This document shows positions 63,632 to 64,000 of a DNA stretch of 64,000 nt, piece by piece (the stretch's first letter is position 1; each line of letters starts with the position of its first letter). The notes below the pieces were generated by a model. It saw only the letters and a program-made list of their open reading frames with translations, ran no database searches and was not told the origin of the DNA. Source of the DNA: Mucilaginibacter hurinus (GTDB lineage: Bacteria; Bacteroidota; Bacteroidia; Sphingobacteriales; Sphingobacteriaceae); the NCBI RefSeq assembly GCF_003324525.1, contig NZ_QGDC01000006.1:1-64000 (forward strand), given 5' to 3'. The position numbers and the translations under genes are program-made.

Positions 63632-63804
63632 CTGCCTGCGCGGAACAAGCCACTCTCTGCTAACACTTAACAAGGAGTTCTACCATTTCCTTGTCACCTT
63701 ACTCACAATCCTCTCTTTTTATAGCAGAGAGGGTGTCCCACGCAGGCAGGGGGTTAGCCCTGCCCCCTGCTGTTTATTAGCCCCGGCATTTTTCGCCCGG
63801 CTCT
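63632..63804. other. Structured spacer: nested and competing inverted repeats
   Basis: Outer CTGCCTGCG/CGCAGGCAG (63632-63640 with 63741-63749) encloses CTCTCTGC/GCAGAGAG (63653-63660 with 63724-63731) and ACAAGGA/TCCTTGT (63670-63676 with 63688-63694). CCTCTCT at 63710-63716 can compete for AGAGAGG at 63726-63732. GCAGGGG/CCCCTGC and AGCCCCGG/CCGGGCT-type hairpins follow. It could be a structured RNA or a compound intergenic repeat. I could not match it to RNase P, tmRNA, SRP RNA or 6S RNA. The 820-base gap 63111-63931 otherwise holds only the terminators and hairpins listed. Confidence 0.5.
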
Positions 63805-63931
63805 TAACACAGGGTACACCAACAATAATAAAGCATCATTAGCCACTCCTATTATTACTGATTTATACATAGGATGCACCAAAAAGCATATTTCCATAAA
63901 CCATTTAAAAAAATTATTTTGTGGCCGTTAA

Positions 63932-64000
63932 ATGAAGTTTTTTGATCGTACAATAAATCCTGACGAAGCGGATGATGATATGCTGCTGAACAGCTATCGC
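63932..64000 (+). CDS. Truncated gene at window edge, possibly ECF sigma factor
   Basis: An ATG frame runs off the window: MKFFDRTINPDEADDDMLLN followed by SYR. The DDDMLLNSYR phrase resembles the N-terminus of RNA polymerase sigma-70 family (ECF) proteins of Bacteroidota, where a short acidic start leads into helix 1 of region 2. Only 23 residues are visible, so this is a weak call. The upstream sequence is AT-rich with TTATTTTG at 63914-63921, one step from a -7 box. Confidence 0.4.
   Translation, partial: MKFFDRTINPDEADDDMLLNSYR

Noticed and set aside
63632..63804. Known housekeeping RNA (RNase P, tmRNA, SRP RNA or 6S RNA)
   Set aside because: None of the conserved sequence signatures of the first three is present, and the bubble and stems do not clearly fit 6S RNA. 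I leave it as unassigned structure.

Overview
The window comes from a chromosome of the phylum Bacteroidota, most likely family Sphingobacteriaceae (Mucilaginibacter/Pedobacter-like). The evidence is a set of -33/-7 promoters with the Bacteroidota box TAnnTTTG, DUF4369/TlpA and SusD-era style lipoproteins without Shine-Dalgarno sites, a BshA bacillithiol enzyme, split pdhA/pdhC genes, and r-protein sequences typical of the phylum. The genus is my inference from sequence style.

Layout. 1-140 is the 3' end of a 5S rRNA with its terminator. 170-6250 holds a decayed DinB-family gene and the DNA repair genes recA, nth and uvrA on the minus strand. 6320-13970 holds a TetR regulator with a thioredoxin-reductase-like flavoprotein, a lytic transglycosylase, a pseudouridine synthase with a long basic tail, a secreted lactonase-fold protein and two lipoproteins. 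14000-15780 is an AT-rich two-gene unit encoding an FRG-domain and a DUF262 protein, the best candidate in the window for an accessory defence-type module. 15877-17255 is a divergent HxlR/NmrA pair with an operator over the promoter. 17.3-17.6 kb and 23.05-23.4 kb are dense in dispersed intergenic repeats. Aconitase, a DUF2442 protein coupled to a six-repeat disordered protein, bshA, a ligase-associated-type DEXH helicase, a TlpA-like thioredoxin, a degenerate arginase-fold protein, an epimerase and a GNAT enzyme fill 17.6-30.3 kb.

30.5-53.2 kb is the translation supercluster: str (rpsL-rpsG-fusA-rpsJ), a 3.6-kb island of unrelated genes including a fungal-like prephenate dehydrogenase, then S10-spc-alpha from rplC to rplQ with secY, map, infA and rpoA. 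After it come a GNAT enzyme, dnaK behind a sigma-54-like promoter, a DUF922 putative peptidase, a CapA-like protein, an acyltransferase, an NlpC/P60 hydrolase, and pdhA-pdhC. The last 0.9 kb is a repeat- and hairpin-rich spacer before a truncated gene, possibly an ECF sigma factor.

The most unusual signal is not a gene. Nearly every wide gap in the ribosomal operons holds an imperfect palindrome built from one short word repeated with small changes (for example GATATGAGATT, AGTATCAAGT, GATTCTTAACTC). The word differs at each site but the construction is the same. One such element lies in frame inside the helicase gene and adds about 80 low-complexity residues between helicase motifs II and III. 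This looks like a family of self-propagating or locally generated palindromes, comparable in behaviour to palindromic elements known inside Rickettsia genes.
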